A DNA stretch of 64,000 nucleotides. It comes from Papaver somniferum. Taxonomy: Eukaryota > Streptophyta > Magnoliopsida > Ranunculales > Papaveraceae. This document shows positions 35,505 through 47,486 of this stretch, piece by piece (within the stretch, counting starts at the first letter, position 1; each line of letters opens with the position of its first letter). The notes under the pieces are model-generated. The model was not told the DNA's origin, searched no databases, and saw nothing but the letters and a program-made list of their open reading frames with translations. The position numbers were made by a program, and so were the translations under genes. Location of the stretch: contig NC_039359.1 of assembly GCF_003573695.1 (NCBI RefSeq), positions 159,052,451 to 159,116,450 of the forward strand, in the 5' to 3' direction.

Positions 35505-36160
35505 ATGGGATCTTCCAGTGACAGACGTGCCTCCAACTCTTCGGGAGAAACTTAAGAATCGGCGAAAGCCAGTTTTCTTCTCATGGGGAGGCATTGAATA
35601 GAATTGAATCTATGTTCCGTGAAGCTGGAGAAATTATTCGGGACATACCTTAGGAGGAAGAACGGGAAGGCGGCGAAGCATCTCAGTGCATTGAGAGGCT
35701 TTGGTGCAACAAAACTTCTTCACGGCCCACTGCTGGGGCGGGACAGTTTACTTTTCAGTTGAAACGGCGGAAGACCGAGTTTTTGGAACTTTTAGGGGAA
35801 AATCAACGTAGCTCCCATGTCCAGGACAGTGTCATAACCCTTGATTGTGATGTAAATGAATCGGAAAATTCTCCTCGAAAGGTCGCTGAGAAGACTTCCG
35901 AGGAAGATGATGATGCTGTAGTTGGTGAGACTGAAACAACTTTCGGAGTAGACGACGAAACTGTTGTCGGTGACATTTGGGGAGTCATGGTGGCATATGC
36001 TGGGTCGGTTGTTGGAACGAATGTCGGGAATGAGACGGGTGTTGTCGCTGCTGAAACGGTTTCCGGGTGGGATGTTGAGGTTTCTACTGCTGATGCAGCT
36101 TTCGGATGGAACCTTTGTTGCCCAAGAGATTGTTGGGGAAAGTGCTTGAAAGAGCTCTGA
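35505..36160 (+). pseudogene. Extra antisense ORF (aORF-type) of the Tat element
   Basis: A coding-like frame on the strand opposite gag-pol, between the integrase tail and the 3' LTR. It starts MGSSSDRRASNSSGET, meets a TAA at 35,553, resumes in another frame (HGEALNRIESMFREAGEIIR, TAG at 35,651) and stays open to 36,160. The C-terminal 133 codons (from 35,759) are strongly acidic with Glu/Val/Asp-rich repeats (DDETVVGD). Tat-lineage elements such as Retand and Ogre are known to carry additional ORFs, some antisense, of unknown function. The coding strand is inferred from continuity and composition. One nonsense change and at least one frameshift make this copy dead. Confidence 0.6.
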
Positions 36161-36705
36161 CCGAGGCATTGGAAACTCGCACATCAGTTTTCGATGACTA
36201 GATCCTCCTTTTTATTGTTTCTATTTGTTGTGTAGTCGTCCTGATGCTTTGCAGACCCATTTTTACCTTCTTTGTATTCGTGGTGAAGTTTAGAGTTTCG
36301 CCAATTAGTATCCCGCTTGCGGTTTCTCATCTTTGAATAAACTTCTTATTTGAAAGACCCAAATCTCCCATTAGAATAAGTTGTTCGACTTTCCTTGCCC
36401 TTACATTATTCCCTTCAGTTGCGAATAATTGAATAAGGTATTTCTGGCACTGCTTCGGCTTTTCTGGTTGTGATCTGATGGTTAATGGTTTCTCGATGAG
36501 TTGGGATTTATTTGGTATTTTTTTTTTCTTTTGAGATTTGGAAGACTTATTTGGAAGGAAAGGTATGCTTTAAATAAAAAACGAAACCCTAATGAAGAAT
36601 GCAATTGGTGCATTCATCTCGGGGGATACAAATATTGAGTGGAAAGAGAAATGGATGAAGAAAATACTGAAAGAAGAGTGCTGGAAGAGAAAATACTGCA
36701 ACGCC
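36161..36705. other. Non-coding spacer in the Tat element
   Basis: About 545 bp of T-rich sequence between the antisense ORF and the integrase tail. It includes a T-run near 36,520. No feature is recognised. Confidence 0.5.
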
Positions 36706-36945
36706 TTAGGTATTGAAAGGTTTGAGCCATTGCGAGTTGACTATCACACGCTCCAGCTTTTCGGTGTTGATGATATTGCAATGACCACCCAGAAGGATGC
36801 CTGCCACCAGATACGGCTCATCTTCTTTTTCTTTGGGTAAATTGGTTTGCACAGCTATCTCCACCTTTACCTTTCCGAATTGAAACGAGGTTGCTTTGAC
36901 CACCATATCTCCGATTTTAAACGAGTTCAGGTGTTGTGCAACCAC
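36706..36945 (-). pseudogene. Integrase C-terminal tail of the Tat element
   Basis: Short frame with FKIGDMVVKATSFQFGK near the start and VNSQWLKPFN at the end. It resembles the last ~70 residues of Gypsy/Tat Pol, where '-GD-V-K/R-...-W-GP-L-V-...-NG-WLK-' forms the SH3-like tail of integrase. The Trp-Glu-Gly-Pro part is replaced or shifted. The catalytic core is not present upstream; instead the protease-like frame overlaps within 20 bases, so this is a deletion junction. Confidence 0.6.
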
Positions 36946-38686
36946 CGAATCTTGGTCTCGTCAATTTCGAATGTAGCTTCCAAATTCTTGGCGAAGCGCT
37001 TGAATGACCCGGCGCCCCACTCACACCTCTTGACAGCGTCCGCTGATAATGTGATGAGTCCCCATGAAGGGATAAGAGAAGAAATGACTGGTTGTGAAGA
37101 AGATCGTTCGACCAGACTTACTTGCGTTTGGAATCTATAGGTCAGCGCCAACGGGCTTTCTCCGGGTGATCGAGTTCCGTTGTAAAGTCGTTGACACGAC
37201 AACAGGTTGGACGGCTTATTGGAGATTCTGTCCGGTGTCGACATCGGCATAGGGGATGTTCCCAGTTTCTCTTTGTTGTTTGATACCCACGAGCGCCCCA
37301 AGATCATGTCGTAACTTAGTTCTTTGACAATGTGGAACTTGTTATGTGTTATAACGTCTCCTATCCTGATCTCGAGTTTAACGTAGCCGTACGCTCTCAA
37401 GGCTTCCCCCTCCGGGTTCTTAATCACGGATGGGGAATGGGTAGCCTCTTGTTTCAAAAATACCGCAGCTTTCAGAGTCTTGAAGGTAACAATGTTGACG
37501 TTAGAGGATGTGTCGATTAGTGTGTTGCCGAATTCAATACCTCTTAAATAGGACGTGGTCAGCAGTATCCAGTCGTCCTTTTCAGTTCCGCTTCTTGAGA
37601 GAGCTTGGGCTCTTGGCGCGGCTTCCGTAGTAGGAAAAAGACGTTTGCCCGACACGACACGATTGAGAGCCGTGAAGATATCTTGACTCTGTACCTTGTA
37701 AAGGTAGAGAATTTTGCATATATGTTGCATCATGGAATATACAGTCTCGTGCACGGAGTCCCCAGAGACTCCACAATTCCTCACGGAAGTCGTTGCTGAT
37801 CGATTGGCAGCTTCATGGAGTTTAGAGAATGTCTGGAAACGCAGGTTTTCTAGCAAGGCGCGGTAAATTGGAGCCATAACGTTGATGCATGAATTCACCA
37901 ATTGTTGCTCGGTCACGTTTGGGTCATGACAGTCTAGTGCTTGAACCCTGAATCTCTTGATAAAATCATTTGGATGTTTGTTGTCCCGTTGGTACATCCT
38001 TCCTAGGTCGGAGAAGGTAAGTTGTTCAGAAACAAATAAGTACTTCTTGTAAAATGGGGTTATCATGTCACCCCAGTTGGGGATGCTGTTTGGCGCGATG
38101 TTGTTGTACCACGTGTATGCTCTTCCGGTAAGCAATTTTGAAAACTCCCTCAGACGAAGAACGTGATTGTATTCGTGTTCTCCTAGGAGCTCCAGGAATC
38201 AAGAGATATGCTCACGTACATTTCCGGTGCCGTCGTACAGGGTGAATTCAGGAGAGGAGTATCCTCTTGGAAGAGGAATTCTTTGTATTTCAGGGGGTAA
38301 GGGGGTTGATGCTGATGCATGTCTATTTCATCACTCTTGATTCGATTCCGAAGAAGTTGCTCCAGATCCTCTCGTGTGACAAAATTGGATGGTTGATTTA
38401 TTTCAAATGGGGTTCTGGCACGAATCTCTTCGTCCGCGGATATGCGTTCTGCCGAGGTGCAGGCACCGGGGGAGTTGGAGGCGTTTCTTATCGGCTCTGG
38501 AGGGTGTGACTCCTGTGGTAGCCGCTCTGTTAGGGCTTTGATAAAGACGAGTGCTTCTTTCTGCGTCGATACCATGTCCGTCTGGGCTCTAGCGAGAATC
38601 TCCTGTCGTTCCATCAAATAAGCGATGGTGATATAGGGTCGGCTTCCTCTGGTTCCTCCGGTTTCTCGTTCCGTTGGTGGGGTAAT
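36927..38686 (-). pseudogene. Gag (core) and protease-like region of the Tat element
   Basis: From the CACTA junction the frame continues as gag (VITPPTERETGG..., then REDLEQLLRNR). A lost C near 38,270 shifts the frame and a TGA sits where the family has Arg (38,198, apparent CGA to TGA). The 402-codon frame 36,927-38,135 then holds the gag core (LTGRAYTWYNNIAPNSIPNW, FIKRFRVQALDC) and a retropepsin-like segment with LIDTSSNVNIV followed by DMILGRSW. The active-site triad is DTS followed by Ser instead of Gly. Gag would form particles and protease would process them; this copy is broken. Confidence 0.75.
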
Positions 38687-39018
38687 CACTAGTCCAGAAG
38701 GGACTATAAATGACGAATGAAGTCTGTTATAAAACATGGTTTATCACAGTTTTCATCTGTTATTAGAACCGTTATTTATTTGGTGTGACTCTTTATAAAT
38801 AAGAAACAAGGAACGTTATTAAGTATGACGTATAAAATTCACCCAAATTAGAAAAGAAAATAGACTTAAAAAAATTGACTTTATTAATTAAATTTATAAT
38901 TATTTTCTAAAAGAAAACAAAATATTCGAACATAAATCAGAAGACATATCCTAACAACTCCAATTCCAAGTTACATCATGAAAATTAAAAAAGTAATCAA
39001 TCTGCTGTCATTGCAACT

Positions 39019-39251
39019 CTAACTTGATCGCTCTCCTACAGTAGTCATATAGGTCTTGGGCGACTTGATAAACTCACCAAGTACAACATCATCATCTCTA
39101 TCGCACAACATCGCACTTGGATCAAAGATTTCCTCAATCATGCAGCCGTAGTGGCCATCCATCAGTAACTTGCAAGTGCAACATCCTTTTTCCTGAAGTT
39201 CCTCAAACAACAAAGACCAAAGGACGAAGGTGCCGCTGGGATCCCAATACC
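39019..39251 (-). CDS. Exon-like ORF inside the CACTA element, unknown
   Basis: A frame of ~77 codons ends at a stop at 39,019 and begins at a good splice acceptor (minus-strand ...catatacag at 39,252). It has no ATG. It is Cys/Asp/Glu-rich (EKGCCTCKLLMDGHYGCMIE, then DRDDDVVLGEF). Not recognised. It may be the last exon of a transposon gene or of a captured host gene; flanking exons are not identified. Confidence 0.35.
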
Positions 39252-39479
39252 CTGTATATGTAACAATACAAATTTTAAGATACCATGACAGATTAAAATA
39301 TCAAGGACCTCCTGGACGGGTAACAAAAGCTTATTAACAAAAGAACAAAATAAATGGTTGCGTATGCGTCTTGAACTTTAATGGATCACATGGTTGACTC
39401 AATAAAATTAGGAAGCATTAAGCATGATAAATTCCCACTACCATTATCCATTCTACATATTCCAGATATATCAATCAAT

Positions 39480-39612
39480 GTTTATCAGTAGTCTATAGAC
39501 TCATTAGTTCAACCAAAGTAGTCGAGATCAGTAGATAATGATGGAAGTTTATCAGTAGTCTATAGACTCATTAGTTCAACCAAAGTAGCAGAGATCAGTA
39601 GATAATAATGGA
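39480..39612. repeat. Tandem duplication of ~68 bp
   Basis: Two adjacent copies of 'gtttatcagtagtctataga...gatcagtagataatgatgg', differing at only a few positions, immediately left of the nested hAT element. Confidence 0.85.
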
Positions 39613-39627
39613 ATAAACTTATACAGG

Positions 39628-40755
39628 CAGTGGCGGAACCAGAATTTCGATATAGGGGGGCTAAAAAAAATGTCGTACCCAAGTCAGTATGAAAGGGAAA
39701 CACCAGCGACGTAGGACCATATATTACTTCATCAAAATAACAATGTATAAAATGTGCTCAATACATAGGATCCGCACATAGAATCCACCTCCAATGAAAA
39801 AAACTTACCTCAATTATAGGGAACATTAATTCCTTTAGCCTGCAGCATTGTTAGAGTCGCACAGAATTCTTAAACTCTGCCCAACAATTCAACTTTTGGG
39901 GGAACATCTCTAGAACTATGCAAACTATCGATGCATTGAGAAGAAGCGGAGTCATCCTACAAATGTGAACAGCATTATTTAAAATTAAATTCGATATTAC
40001 TTAAAGAAGTCTAATATGAAGACACTATGAAACATGTACCAAGGGAAGGACACATACCAAGTTGTTGTAAAAAATCCGCAACTTCCTCACTATTCAGACT
40101 AGTTGCCATCCAGGGAGATAACATCATTCACTGTATCCCATTTGTTTCTAGACAAAAAGTTGGGTACTCGTGCTTTAAAATCAAATCAGTCTTTCTCCTG
40201 TCATGCCAAATAATAACAACTCCTCCATTTCAAATAGGCAACTGCTGTTATCGAATTTCAAGCTACATATTGCTAGAAGTTTGTGTTGTGTAGTCTGTCA
40301 ATAAACAAACAAAAACACATAAGTTTATTATGGGTGTATCTACGTACAAATGCCATTGTATTTTTGGTCGCATAGGCTGACAAGCTATTGTAGACTAATC
40401 TTAATATGTTCTCGGGCTCTCCTAACATGGTGATAATATGAAGTGTAGTAGAAAAAAAAATACCTAGTACTGAAAGATCATTGATCTTGTTACAAGCATT
40501 CAATCTCAGCTAACCACCTAACCCACCCTCTTCTTTTTTCACTCTTCTGCTTTTTCTTCTTCTTGTTCTTACTTGTCTAATAAGAAGACGTTGATCTGGT
40601 GAACCAAATTGCTTGGCTTGGTGAACTAAAAGGCTGGACTTGGTGGACTAAAGTGATAATTTTTACTCGGGCTATTGGTAGTTCATTAAGTTGAGGGTTT
40701 TGAAGAACAAGGGGGGGCTACAGCCAGGTTTAGTCAACCTGTGCTCCCGCCCTTG
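39628..40755. mobile_element. Non-autonomous hAT-type element (1,128 bp) inside CACTA
   Basis: Termini CAGTGGCGGAACCAGAATT and, on the reverse strand, CAAGGGCGGGAGCACAGG form an imperfect inverted repeat. It is flanked by a perfect 8-bp duplication tatacagg (39,620-39,627 and 40,756-40,763). Internal frames are short; no hAT transposase domain is visible. A run 'aggggggcta' near each end is a secondary subterminal similarity. Confidence 0.85.
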
Positions 40756-40763
40756 TATACAGG

Positions 40764-42044
40764 CCTAACACACCACTAATATTTGTGGTCTACAAGCTCT
40801 ATGGCTATGCATCATGGCACAAAAAATATAAGGAAAGGCAGAGAGGCTCAGATGAAACAATGCTGGGGATTTGGACGACACCAAGCTAGAGTGTTCAACA
40901 GAAGTAGCCTAAAAAATAGTAGATATGCATTTGGTGATTATTATTCGCTAAACCTAACTTGGAATTACCATAATCAAATCACAAAGAAAACCAGATGAGA
41001 ATAATCAGTTTTACAATCAAAATTCAAAAATAGTCACTGATCCTATGTGACGTAAGTTCAGATTCATCCAAAAATAGTCAGATTTGCATCTTTTCAATCA
41101 AAAGACATAAGTTATTTAGCAACAAACCATCATTAGATTGTATTATTACAACACTACAACAATCTATGTAACCCAAGTTCAGATTCAATCAAAGAGTATG
41201 AACTCGTGCATCTTTCCAATCAAAAATCATAAGTTATTAGCTATAAATAAGAATAAAAAAGATATACCTTGGATGTTTTTGATCTCTGAACTAATAATCC
41301 CCCCCAAAAAAGATATATCTCTTCGCATCTCTGAATTGATTTTAGGGTTGAACTTATAGTTGTTCCAAAGCATCAAGCGGGAATAATCCCGCCCAAAAGG
41401 AATTTCTTTTGATTTCATTCCGCCCAAGATGAAATTCTTAGGGTTCAAATAGAAAAAAATATTGAACGAGATTGCTACCGCTAGATGTTCTTCTTCCATT
41501 CCTTGCCGAGATATTCTTGTTTGCGTCAGATTTTGATCCTACGCCGATGCTGAAATATTTCCAAAATTGCATACCAAATCTTCTCTGAATGACCCTAATT
41601 TTCTGCCAGAATATCATATTGAAGAGAATATCTTTTTACTTAAAATAGAGATAGGAAGTGATGAAGAATCGCTAGGGAGAAAACTCCTTTCTACATCGTT
41701 GACATCGAAGACACGCGTCTTTTTTTTTTCTTTTTTTTTGGTAGGCGTACAAGCCACAAATCAATAGTTAGCTAGCTTGGGTTGACCGACACCAATAAAA
41801 AAAATATAAAGGTTTTATTTGTTAATTAGTTTGTGAGTATAATAAAATTATATTGCCACACATTTAATTAAAATTAAGAATTAGAGTTACATAATATTTT
41901 CTAGTCATCGCTATAATTCCTGGTCTTGCGTCATCGCTGTAATTCCTGGTCTCGCTCGTAATCAGGTTAATATTCAGTTACCTGGCCATTGAGGTAATTG
42001 TCGAGTTACTTAGCAAAAAAAAAGGGTAATTGCCAAGTTTCGTG
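40764..42044. other. Non-coding CACTA interior, left of the minisatellite
   Basis: AT-rich, no convincing ORF. Two T-runs at 41,709-41,738. 'ccaaaaatagtcactgatcctatgtgacgtaagttcagattcatcc' style words recur near 41,030 and 41,165. Nothing recognised. Confidence 0.4.
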
Positions 42045-43640
42045 CATAATTATGAAGAAATCGGAACTCCATCCTTTCGAATTCAGGCATTATCGTCAAA
42101 ATTTAGTTGCATAATCAAGACTCGATACTTCATTTGAAAATTTGACCGAGTTGGAACGAATTCGAGCAAAACTGAAGAAACTAGGACTTCGTCCTTTCGA
42201 ATTGAGACCATTGTCGTTAAAACTGAAGAAACTGGAACTTCATGCTTTCGAATTGAAACGATTGTCGTCATAATTTAGTGACATAATCAAGACTCAACAC
42301 TTCGATTGAAAATTTGATCCTGTTGGAACGAGTTCGAGAAAACTGAAGAAACTAGAACTTCATCTTTTCGAATTGAGGCGATTGTCTCCAAAATTTAGTG
42401 GCATAATTAAGACTCGACACTCCGATTGAAAATTGATGGAGTTGGAATGAGTTCGAGCAAAACTGGAGAAACTAAAACTTGATCCTTTCGAATTGAGGCG
42501 ATTGTCGTCAAAATTTAGTGGCATAATCAAGACTTGATAGTTCGATCGAAAATTTTATCGAGTTCGAAAGAGTTCGAGCAAAACTGGAAAAACTAAAACT
42601 TCATCCTTTCGAATTGAGACGATTTGCATCAAAACTTAGTTGCATAATCAAGACTCGACACTTCGATTGAAAATTTGATCGAGCTGGAATGAGTTCGAGA
42701 AAAAATAAAAAACTGGAACTTCATCCTTTCAGATTGAGGCGATTGGCATAATCAAGACTCAATAGTTCGATTGAAAATTTGAACGAGTTCGAGTAAAACT
42801 GAAAAGCTAAAACTTCATCCTTCCGAATTGAGACGATATCAAAACTTAGTTGCATAAACAACTCGACACTTCGATTGAAAATTTGATCGATTTGGAATGA
42901 GTTCGAGCAAAACTGAAACAACTGGAACTTCATCCTTTCGAATTGAGACGATTTGCATCAAAACTTAGTTGCATAATCAAGACTCGATACTTCGATCGAA
43001 AATTTGATCGAGTTGGAATGAAACTGAAGAAACTAGAACTTCATTCTTTCAAATTAAGATGGTTTGCGTCAAAATTTAGTTGCATAATCAAGACTCAACA
43101 CTTCAATTGAATATTTGATCGAGTTGGAACGAGTTCGAGCAAAACTGAAAAAACTAGAACTTCATCCTTTCGAATTAAGAAGATTTGCATTAAAATTTAA
43201 TTACATAATCAAGACTTGACATTTCAGCTGAAAATTTGGTCGAGTTGGAACGAGTTCGAGCAAAACTGAAGAATCTGGAATTTCATCCTTACGAGTTGAG
43301 ACGATTTGCATCAAAAGTGAGTTACATAATAAAGACTCGACACATCGGTTGAAAACTTGAGGGAGTTAATTGGAACTTGTTCGCATGAAATTGAAGAAAT
43401 TGTAACTTCATCTTTTAAAATTGAGGTGATTTACGTCAAAATTTGATTACATAATTAAAACTCGACACTTCAATTGTAATAAATCAAAAACAATATGAAC
43501 AATTTTTTATTAAAGTTCGATTAAGCTTGAACGAGTTTGAGTAAAACTGAAGAAATCGAAGCTTCTATCCTTTCAAACTGTAGCGATTTGCGATTTACAT
43601 CAGAATTGTGTAATTGTAATAAAAAATCTCTTACTCAATT
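42045..43640. repeat. Minisatellite of ~120-bp units in the CACTA element
   Basis: About 13 diverged units share 'ttcatcctttcgaattgag', 'gcataatcaagactcgacac', 'cgattgaaaatttgatcgag' and 'gagttcgagcaaaactgaag'. The tcctttcgaatt word recurs at about 42,069, 42,188, 42,361, 42,483, 42,603, 42,722, 42,815, 42,930, 43,044, 43,165 and 43,288. Spacing is mostly 115-122 bp. The minus strand reads as imperfect 40-residue repeats broken by stops. Confidence 0.85.
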
Positions 43641-46600
43641 ATAATAAATATAAGAAATAAAAAGGATTGAACTCAAATTAATTGCAACTTAATATTTTTA
43701 TAATAATTTAATATCTTAATATCTTAATTTAAATTGAGACCCAAAGTAAAAGATCAAGAAGTACATTAGGAAAATTTCTTTATCATAATGAAAAATTTCA
43801 CTCAAAATCCCATACTGATAAATTTTATCGCGAGGCATTGTTGGGACGCTTACTGGTGTTGAACTTCTGGTTCTCCTAATTTTCCTGTAACATCATAATT
43901 AATAATTAGTACAACACTTTAATAAAATGAAACAACATTTGAATTAAAAAAAGCTTGAGAACACCATGGCTTTCAAATGCAGTTACTAATTCCACATATA
44001 TATGAGACGAATTCACAATCCACAACAATTTTCCCATTAACTACCACTTTCTGTAAATTGATACTATTAACCAAAACATTAACATAAGCAGTATCAAAAC
44101 AGTAGATGAAAATATGCAAAACTTCATATGGATCCCTAAAATTTGCAATCAGATAATGTTAAGAAGTATTCATTCCTGCTAAGAAACCTCTTACTTTGAT
44201 TTTTCCTGCATACTTATTCGACTCCAAATAAACGAGACAAGTCACTGCTGTATATATCACAGCTTTTATTGATTAAGACGAGCCATTAACAAAATGCACA
44301 TTCAACAAAAAACTTTATTGATTCTTTCGGACAATTACAATATAGATAGCTGAAGAAAAACATGGATAATTTCAACAGGATCACTAGTGGTCTGAATTTG
44401 GTGCTGCTCCAGATCTCATTGACATCAGTTCTATCCAAGGGTCTAATGAGAAGTTCCAATGCAAGACAGAACAGGGAAGATAACTGGAGTTTATGTACAA
44501 GTTTATGGTGGTTGTGGACAAATTTTATACTCATAGAAACCAGTTAGCCGGGAAGACAGCTGAAGTTGTTGCTGATGTGATACTTTTATACATATAAAAA
44601 AAAGGAACGAACAAAACATAGCTTGGAGCAGATCCACTGAGTCAAGTGCCACAACCCTAAACTTTTGAATGGGAAGTTGTTACGGAAAGAACGATGTGAA
44701 ATTTCAACATAAAACGGGTAAATCACACATAGACGGAAGCATAAAACCAGGCTCAATCAGAGCAAGGGTCACAAACAAACTCAAGGACCAGTGATGTTTG
44801 ACTCAACGTAATGCAAGGATTCTGACTTAGAACGCAAGGATACAGAGTACAAGCGTACAAACTTAGGACAACAACTGTCTTCCAAACAAGATGCAGCGAA
44901 CTTACTATCAAGAGCATCTTACAAAAGGCAACTACATATACCACAAAAATTGTGTATCACAGGAGCCAGACAAGCAACAGTATGAGCTAAGCTTCACAAC
45001 CAGCTTCCCTTACAACGCAACACATGTTAAAAATAGATGTGATAAAACTAAATGAGCAGCGAATAGTGAATTACTGGACATAACTACACGGATTTAAATA
45101 ATAACAGATAGAAATTGAACGTTTTTGCAACTATAATCCATAACCTATATTGTAATGGGAAATGCTTTGTTTCAATTTTTCACGAGTAAAAATCATATTT
45201 ACAGAACCTCACGGCAATAAGAAAAGAATGAACTTAATCCACTACATATATGAATTAATCAAATAATCATTAAATTATATGAAGAAAAGGGAATTTTCAG
45301 AAACACATAAAAGTATACACATTGATTAAACCAAATTATGAACAACAATGATGTAAAGCTGGTGACATATGTGAGAAACCAGTTGCAACACACATTTACA
45401 CTAAAGAGCCCTCATCAAAGTACCTACCGTGTGTGTTGTTTTTGGCAAGAAAAACGAATGACAATGGGAAAGGGAAAAGAAAAAGGAAAAGGAATACGGT
45501 GATGCCAAATCTAATGATAGTCCAAAGGTTTACAAGCTCAATAATCACAATGGGAGATCCTACTCGACTCGTAAGTAAAGACGATCTAAGACAGATGGTG
45601 TATAATGCATACAAAGCTGCATGATGGTTCCTTCACCACATTTTTAACTGTGGAAAGTTAGAAGAGGTGCCAAGGGAGTTTCAAAAGTAACCTCAATATT
45701 ATGAACCAGTCATAATTCATCTAAGCCTTGTTCTCAAAAAAATTGAAGTAGTTAAAGATGTCAACAAGTTAAAAAATTAAGATATAATAAGTGTACCTAG
45801 TATCAAGATGATTAGCTGGAAGAAGGAAGAATCCAGATGAGATTAATAAAAATAATGATTCAATTTTGAACCTCATTCCAGCTCAACTTTAAGAACCTGG
45901 AAATTATCCAGTGCAGTGCTTGCATACGAGGCAATACAAAATTTTAATATACAGAGTTACTCTAAGTTGGTCCATGAATTGAACTTACATATATCTACGA
46001 TTTCCATTCACTACTTAAATTGAGTACTATCACATGGACATCATATGCTACTGTTGATTAACATGAATGTGATAAGACAATATGAATCCTCTTTAAACGG
46101 TCAACTTTGACTTAAGTTTCTTTTCAATGTACTTGACTATATTTCATATACAACTAAGATCATTGTGAAGATCGTGTTCTTACTCAAAAACTGCTCTTTT
46201 GAGAAGAACACCCCAGGAAATACTTATCAGCTCTCATCTAGAATTTATTAACCATGTAAATCACAATGAAGGAAATCCATATGTCATACTCTCATCAAAT
46301 CAACAGACCAGGTGCAGAACCAATTTATCAAACCAAAATCTTTGCAATTATAGATCCTAGAATACATTTGAAAATCCAATTTTTGGTTAACCAGACAGAA
46401 ATTTAAGCAAAAAAAAAAGAATCAAAGATGAAAAGGGATTTGAAACTTACTTTAATTTGATATCTTCTTCTTCTCCGATCTCCTCTTAGGTTTGTCTAGC
46501 AAAATAACATAGAGAAGGGTTTGAATTCAGAAACCAATTTCATTCAATCAAACTAATCAAAATCATTCCTTCCCAATTTCTACCTTAACCAAGTTATTAA

Positions 46601-47159
46601 ATCAAAAGATGTACAATTTTGGTCACCAAAATAAATTTTTTAAGGACCAGAGCAAAACCCAGAAACAAAGATGACAAGAATTTGATACTTACTTGATACC
46701 GTCTTCTTCTTCTTCTTCTTCTAAGTTAGAGCTTGGGTAGTTAGGTTTCCGGAGGGAAAGAAACAGACGGCGGGGTGAAGAGATGAACTCAGAACTTATC
46801 TTTTGGTTATGGGGTGTTAAGTCTTTTGCTAGTATGGAAACGAAACGACTCTATGGACTTACGACAAATAAGCTGGTGTCTATGCCGATCCATTGGTTAG
46901 CTATTTTTGTGGTGCGTAAGAGAATATTATTGGGGGCATATTAAAACTTATGATAACTGACAGACTTAATCTGTGATATAATGTTACATGAAAAATCACG
47001 CACTTAAAAATTTATCACATTTGAAAATAACAGTTTTTTCGTGTTAAATGATGGGTCCCACTATTTTCATATTATATGATATTATTTGTTTGTGATATCT
47101 CAATCACGCAATTAATCTGTCATTTAAAAACGTGATTTATGGCCCCTTCTGGACGAGTG
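43641..47159. other. Non-coding CACTA interior and right terminal region
   Basis: About 3.5 kb with only short frames. It includes a (ttc)n stretch near 46,700 in a pyrimidine-rich stretch that could be a minus-strand 5' UTR, and a right subterminal region with repeated atcacg/cgtgat words (about 46,990, 47,105, 47,130). No transposase domain is recognised. Confidence 0.4.
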
Positions 47160-47162
47160 AAT

Positions 47163-47486
47163 TGGAGTCTTAGTGGCGGTTGGAGGCGCCATGCTTGACG
47201 AAACATTAGGAGCGGTAGCGGCAGCTATGGCCCTGGTGACTGGCGGCGTAACGCCTGAAGGAGCGCTTTCGGTGCTGCCAGGATTAGCAAGTTGCGCAAG
47301 AATATTAGAGGCGACAGCGGCTCTGGCTCTGGTGAGTAGTGGTATTACACCTGAAGGAGTTCTTTCGGTGCTGTTGGGGTCAGCAGGTGGTGTAGTGATG
47401 CCGCTGGAAGTAGCGTTAACACCAGGGACATATTATTCTTTGGTGTTCTCGGAGCTTGCAGCTGATCCAGATCTGAGTTCCACCAT
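47163..47486 (-). pseudogene. Gag N-terminus of the Tat element
   Basis: Starts at ATG 47,486 with MVELRSGSAASSEN, an opening typical of plant Gypsy gags. A TAA follows at codon 18 (about 47,433). Beyond it the frame is a Pro/Thr/Ser/Ala-rich segment with two internal repeats (each with TPSGV/APSGV and TRA) up to the CACTA insertion. It continues in phase at 38,686. Confidence 0.7.

Larger units (their letters stand above)
38687..47159. mobile_element. CACTA (En/Spm-type) DNA transposon, 8.5 kb, in the Tat gag
   Basis: Left end CACTAGTCCAGAAGGGACT and right end (reverse strand) CACTCGTCCAGAAGGGGCC agree at 25 of 29 terminal positions. The 3-bp target duplication is AAT (38,684-38,686 and 47,160-47,162). 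Without the insert and one AAT the gag frame is continuous across the site. No TNPA/TNPD-like transposase is visible; contents are an exon-like ORF, an hAT insertion, a minisatellite and long AT-rich non-coding DNA. The right end begins CACTC, not CACTA. Confidence 0.88.

Noticed and set aside
35792..36184. 130-codon minus-strand frame opposite the antisense ORF
   Set aside because: The + frame has the better continuity and acidic protein-like composition. The minus frame has no recognisable Gypsy domain. The choice is not certain.
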